13,866 bases of DNA from an uncultured Bacilli bacterium (lineage in GTDB: Bacteria; Bacillota_I; Bacilli_A; RF39; UBA660), in contig CANQIR010000013.1 of the NCBI GenBank assembly GCA_947624095.1, forward strand, positions 1 through 13,866. Direction: 5' to 3'. Position 1 is the stretch's first letter. Each line of letters starts with the position of its first letter. Shown piece after piece: positions 11,002 through 13,866 of this stretch. The notes beneath the pieces were generated by a model that was not told where the DNA came from, searched no databases, and saw only the letters and a program-made list of their open reading frames with translations. A program made the position numbers and the translations under genes.

Positions 11002-13866
11002 GTTTTTTCTTAATAATAAATTTATCACAGGATGCTAGGACTGCTGGTAGTAGTAATAAGATTAAGATTGATGAACAGATACTACCTTCAGATATAGTCA
11101 TACATATTTTAGCAGTAATGGCGGATGAGAAATAACCTACTATTAGAGTAACAATAATTAGAATAGATGCACTAGTTAAAATTGTATGAATGGAATTATT
11201 GTAAGCATTAATAATTGATTCTTTAACGCCAAGAGTTTTTCTAGCTTCTTCATAATAAGATGTATAAAGAATAGCATAATCGATAGTGGCACCCATTAGG
11301 ATACTTTGAACGATAAGGATAGAAATAAAGTAAACACTACCACCAAATGATAGAATACCCATAGTTAAGAAGACGGCACATTGAATTAGCAATACGAGGA
11401 TTATAGGAATTATAGCTGATTTGAATGTTATAACTACAACTACAAAGATAAAAATCATTGTTAAAATGGTAATAAGATTTAATTCACCTTGGAAAGTCTT
11501 ACTCATTTCATAAGCCATTGGGGAATCACCAGCTATATAACCTTCAATATCATTTTCTTTTAAATTATTAGTTAAGTCTTGAATAAAATTAAAAGTTTCA
11601 TTACCTTCCGGAGTTAATTTAGTATTGATTACTAAACGCGAATACTGCTCCCCTATTAATAATTTTTTGGCATCACTTATGATATCTTTGGAAGAAATAA
11701 TATCTTCTCTTCTTTGGTTATCAATAAAATCAGTAAATCTTGAATCGTTTAAAATATCTTGATTTAAATAATTAACAAATTCTTCTAAAGTTAAACTATA
11801 TTCAGGATTATAGGATTTGGTACTGCCATAATAAATATAAACTAATTCAATTAAATTTTTATCAAGACTAGAAGCTAAAGGAGATAATTTTTCATAGGTA
11901 GAATTACTTGTATAAGTAGTTTTATTTTCAGCTTCGTGGATTAGATTAAAGACAGTTGTTAAACGTTTAGTACTATCTTGGTCAATTGATTTATTATACG
12001 TAGGATTTTTAGTAACATCATTAATTAAGAAACTAATAAATGTTTTATAAGATAATTTATCTTGATAGGATTTTACTATGGTATCATATAGGGAATATAT
12101 TAAGGATGTAGAATCAGTTGGTAAATTTAATAATTTAGATATTTCTTGATAAGTCATTGATTTTTGACTAATAGTTAAGTTCATTACTTCATTTAATAAG
12201 GTCAATTTAGATTGCATCTCTTGGTTTAAAAGATTGGGATTATTTAATAAGTAAGAAACTAAATCTTGAGGAGATATGGTAAATACTTCACCATTTACAG
12301 CACTAATTAAGGTATATAGGTAATTTATACTTGAAGGATCAACATTAGCTAAGGATGCTAAAGCAGAAGATCTATATTTTGTAGGTAGTTGCATTAATAA
12401 GTCATTAGTTGCTATGGCTTCTATTCTGGAAGTATCTGTATCATCTAAATAATTAGTATATTGTTTGATATAAATTATTTGGTTAACAAATTCAGAAATA
12501 CTTAGTTCTAGGGGACTTTCTGTTTGACTATTGATAAGGATTAATATTTTTTGAATTTGGGATTCTGGTAGACCAAATAATTGAGATAATTCTTGAGCTT
12601 TTAATGGTTTAGTTATTAAATCTTGATCAGTGAAGGTAGTTAATAAGGAAATATTTTGTTTAGTTTCATTAGTAAATGAGGAATTATATTGATTATTTGG
12701 AAGGATTGATTTATTTAAGAAGTTGATAAATTCATTGATAGTTATAGTAGTATTTAAATGTTTAGAATGATAATAGATTAATAAATCATTTACTTTAGAT
12801 TCTTCAATATTTAACATAGTAGCTATTTCTTGGGCAGTATGAGTTTTATCGATTAAATCAGGATTAACAAAATTTTCTAGTTTAGCAATATCATTTCGCA
12901 TTTCAGAGTCTATATGGGAAGACATTTCAGTATTAGAATAAACATCACTCTTAATAAATTTTATTAATTCATTTAAAGATACTTTAAGATCAGTATTTTC
13001 ATTATAATAATTATAATAAACTATTTTAATTAAGTAATCTTCTAGGGAGTAATCTTTACCTAAGTCTTTTAATTTAGGATTTAATTCATCATAAGTTAGG
13101 GATTCATTAATGGTATTACCATAACAGAGAATTTCATCAATATTTTCATTGTCTTTAAGATTACGACAATAATCGGCAATTTTTTCTTCTTCACTATTTG
13201 GATAGATAATGGCCATTTGGTTATTTAAATTAAATACTTTATCTATTTCATCAGTACCAGAAGTTGTATAGACAATACCTAAATTACCTTTTAGGAAATA
13301 AGAAATAACAAATGCTAAGACAAAGAGGATGGAAGCAAAATGACGACATTTATAACTAATTTTACCTAAGAAATCTAATTTAAAGATAGGACATTTTTTA
13401 CTAGTTTTTTGAATTAGTTTATCACAAAGAATAATTAGACCAGGTAGACAAGTAAAGATACTAACTAAACTTAGTAATACGCCTTTAGCTAGGACAATTC
13501 CTAGGTCTTTACCGATTGTAAAACTCATAAATACTAGAGCTAGTAAACCAACAATGGTAGTAACTGAACTACTAGATATGGATTGGAAAGCATGAGATAG
13601 AGCATTTTTCATAGCTTCTACTTTATCTTTAGTCTTTTCTCTTTCTTGGCGATAACGATTCATTAACATTATAGAATAATCCATAGATAGAGCCATTTGA
13701 AGAATAGCGGCGATGGAATTAGTAATATTAGAAACACTTGGGAAGATTAAGTTAGTGCCTTTATTTAATAATACGGCAATAAAAATAGTAATTAAGAATA
13801 AGAAGGGTTCAATATATGATTCAGACATAATTATTAAAATGACGGTAGCACATCCGACGGCTAGGG
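10997..13866 (-). CDS. MMPL/RND-family exporter, 5' end outside window
   Basis: A large membrane protein of the MMPL branch of the RND superfamily, proton-driven exporters of lipids or amphipathic compounds. The frame stays open from an ATG at 13828 to the window edge and encodes another hydrophobic stretch there (LAVGCATVILII), so that ATG is internal and helix 1 plus the first outer loop are missing. Numbering from that Met: the rest of the first helix bundle spans 1-135; helix 7 is about 163-179; a very long outer loop is 180-783; the last five helices are about 784-932. The paired Asp-Tyr of the MMPL proton relay appears twice: MDYSIMLMNRYR (Asp50-Tyr51) and IDYAILYTSYYEEAR (Asp850-Tyr851), as in MmpL3. 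The loop holds about six degenerate repeats. The C-terminal tail is short and basic. Neither substrate nor partners are visible. Confidence 0.93.
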   Translation of the reverse strand, partial: LAVGCATVILIIMSESYIEPFLFLITIFIAVLLNKGTNLIFPSVSNITNSIAAILQMALSMDYSIMLMNRYRQEREKTKDKVEAMKNALSHAFQSISSSSVTTIVGLLALVFMSFTIGKDLGIVLAKGVLLSLVSIFTCLPGLIILCDKLIQKTSKKCPIFKLDFLGKISYKCRHFASILFVLAFVISYFLKGNLGIVYTTSGTDEIDKVFNLNNQMAIIYPNSEEEKIADYCRNLKDNENIDEILCYGNTINESLTYDELNPKLKDLGKDYSLEDYLIKIVYYNYYNENTDLKVSLNELIKFIKSDVYSNTEMSSHIDSEMRNDIAKLENFVNPDLIDKTHTAQEIATMLNIEESKVNDLLIYYHSKHLNTTITINEFINFLNKSILPNNQYNSSFTNETKQNISLLTTFTDQDLITKPLKAQELSQLFGLPESQIQKILILINSQTESPLELSISEFVNQIIYIKQYTNYLDDTDTSRIEAIATNDLLMQLPTKYRSSALASLANVDPSSINYLYTLISAVNGEVFTISPQDLVSYLLNNPNLLNQEMQSKLTLLNEVMNLTISQKSMTYQEISKLLNLPTDSTSLIYSLYDTIVKSYQDKLSYKTFISFLINDVTKNPTYNKSIDQDSTKRLTTVFNLIHEAENKTTYTSNSTYEKLSPLASSLDKNLIELVYIYYGSTKSYNPEYSLTLEEFVNYLNQDILNDSRFTDFIDNQRREDIISSKDIISDAKKLLIGEQYSRLVINTKLTPEGNETFNFIQDLTNNLKENDIEGYIAGDSPMAYEMSKTFQGELNLITILTMIFIFVVVVITFKSAIIPIILVLLIQCAVFLTMGILSFGGSVYFISILIVQSILMGATIDYAILYTSYYEEARKTLGVKESIINAYNNSIHTILTSASILIIVTLIVGYFSSAITAKICMTISEGSICSSILILLLLPAVLASCDKFIIKKKQ
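11663..13102 (-). repeat. About six degenerate 74-87-residue repeats in the exporter's outer loop
   Basis: Within loop residues about 243-722 (numbered from the internal Met at 13828), a motif of the form S/T-x-x-E/D-F/L-I/V-x-F/Y-L recurs: SLNELIKFI (284), TINEFINFL (363), SISEFVNQI (443), SPQDLVSYL (519), SYKTFISFL (593) and TLEEFVNYL (680), with spacings 79, 80, 76, 74 and 87. Before each comes a second motif: LTYDEL (244), TAQEIATML (331), KAQELSQLF (410), a weak copy near 483, TYQEISKLL (559) and TYEKLSPL (644). It is followed about 10-20 residues later by a hydrophobic/tyrosine stretch (IVYY, LLIYY, LVYIYY). The units are helix-rich and strongly diverged. The repeat is seen in the protein, not in the DNA. 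Confidence 0.7.

Noticed and set aside
13826..13828. ATG as the start of the MMPL exporter
   Set aside because: The frame is open to the edge upstream and encodes hydrophobic residues, there is no ribosome binding site before it, and a full first helix and outer loop would be missing.
1..13866. CRISPR arrays, insertion sequences, rRNA or riboswitches
   Set aside because: No regularly spaced direct repeats, transposase motifs, rRNA segments or recognisable riboswitch folds were seen on either strand.

Overview
The window is AT-rich (roughly 70% A+T by eye) and uses AGGTGA-type ribosome binding sites, TATAAT-type promoters, short hairpin plus T-run terminators, and TGG for tryptophan in every codon I checked, with no sign that TGA is read as tryptophan. 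Together with a Firmicutes-type AddAB pair and a tRNA gene that encodes its own CCA end, this suggests a low-GC Bacilli/Firmicutes relative, perhaps one of the small-genome gut or Mollicutes-adjacent lineages. That placement is inference. The window looks like mostly ordinary chromosome with one small scar of accessory DNA. || Layout, left to right. (1) The 3' end of a phosphoketolase gene on the + strand converges on a minus-strand gene across a two-way terminator (about 624-648). (2) A minus-strand block from 3125 down to 647 holds a DUF6512-like membrane protein, an unrecognised four-helix membrane protein, an unrecognised soluble protein and a small lipoprotein with a TTG start and its own promoter. 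(3) The addB-addA operon (8619 to 3171, minus) encodes the AddAB helicase-nuclease for double-strand break repair. It has a good promoter, and the two genes overlap by 17 bp. AddB is much shorter than the Bacillus subtilis protein and has no N-terminal P-loop, but it keeps its nuclease residues and four iron-sulfur cysteines. (4) A 65-residue single-helix membrane protein (minus) and tRNA-His(GTG) (+) diverge from a compact shared promoter region. (5) After the tRNA terminator there is a frameshifted remnant of a DUF1016/YhcG-type nuclease gene, cut off where its N-terminal domain ends. It is followed by an unrecognised membrane-anchored extracytoplasmic protein (+), whose promoter lies inside a 29-bp inverted repeat. 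(6) Across another two-way terminator, the minus strand carries a PF06541 (CmpB-like) membrane protein and then a large MMPL/RND-family exporter. The start of the exporter gene lies beyond the right edge. || The most unusual item is the exporter's second extracytoplasmic loop. It is about 600 residues long and built from about six degenerate repeats of 74-87 residues. Second is the shortened AddB, and third the decayed YhcG-like gene beside the tRNA. I did not find a convincing new multi-gene system. The genes serve separate roles: central carbon metabolism, DNA repair, translation and envelope functions. || Four likely start codons differ from the longest reading frames: 3125, 6284 and 8895, each with an AGGTGA site exactly 5 nt upstream, and the TTG at 1225. 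The gene at the right edge continues past the window, so the ATG at 13828 is an internal methionine.
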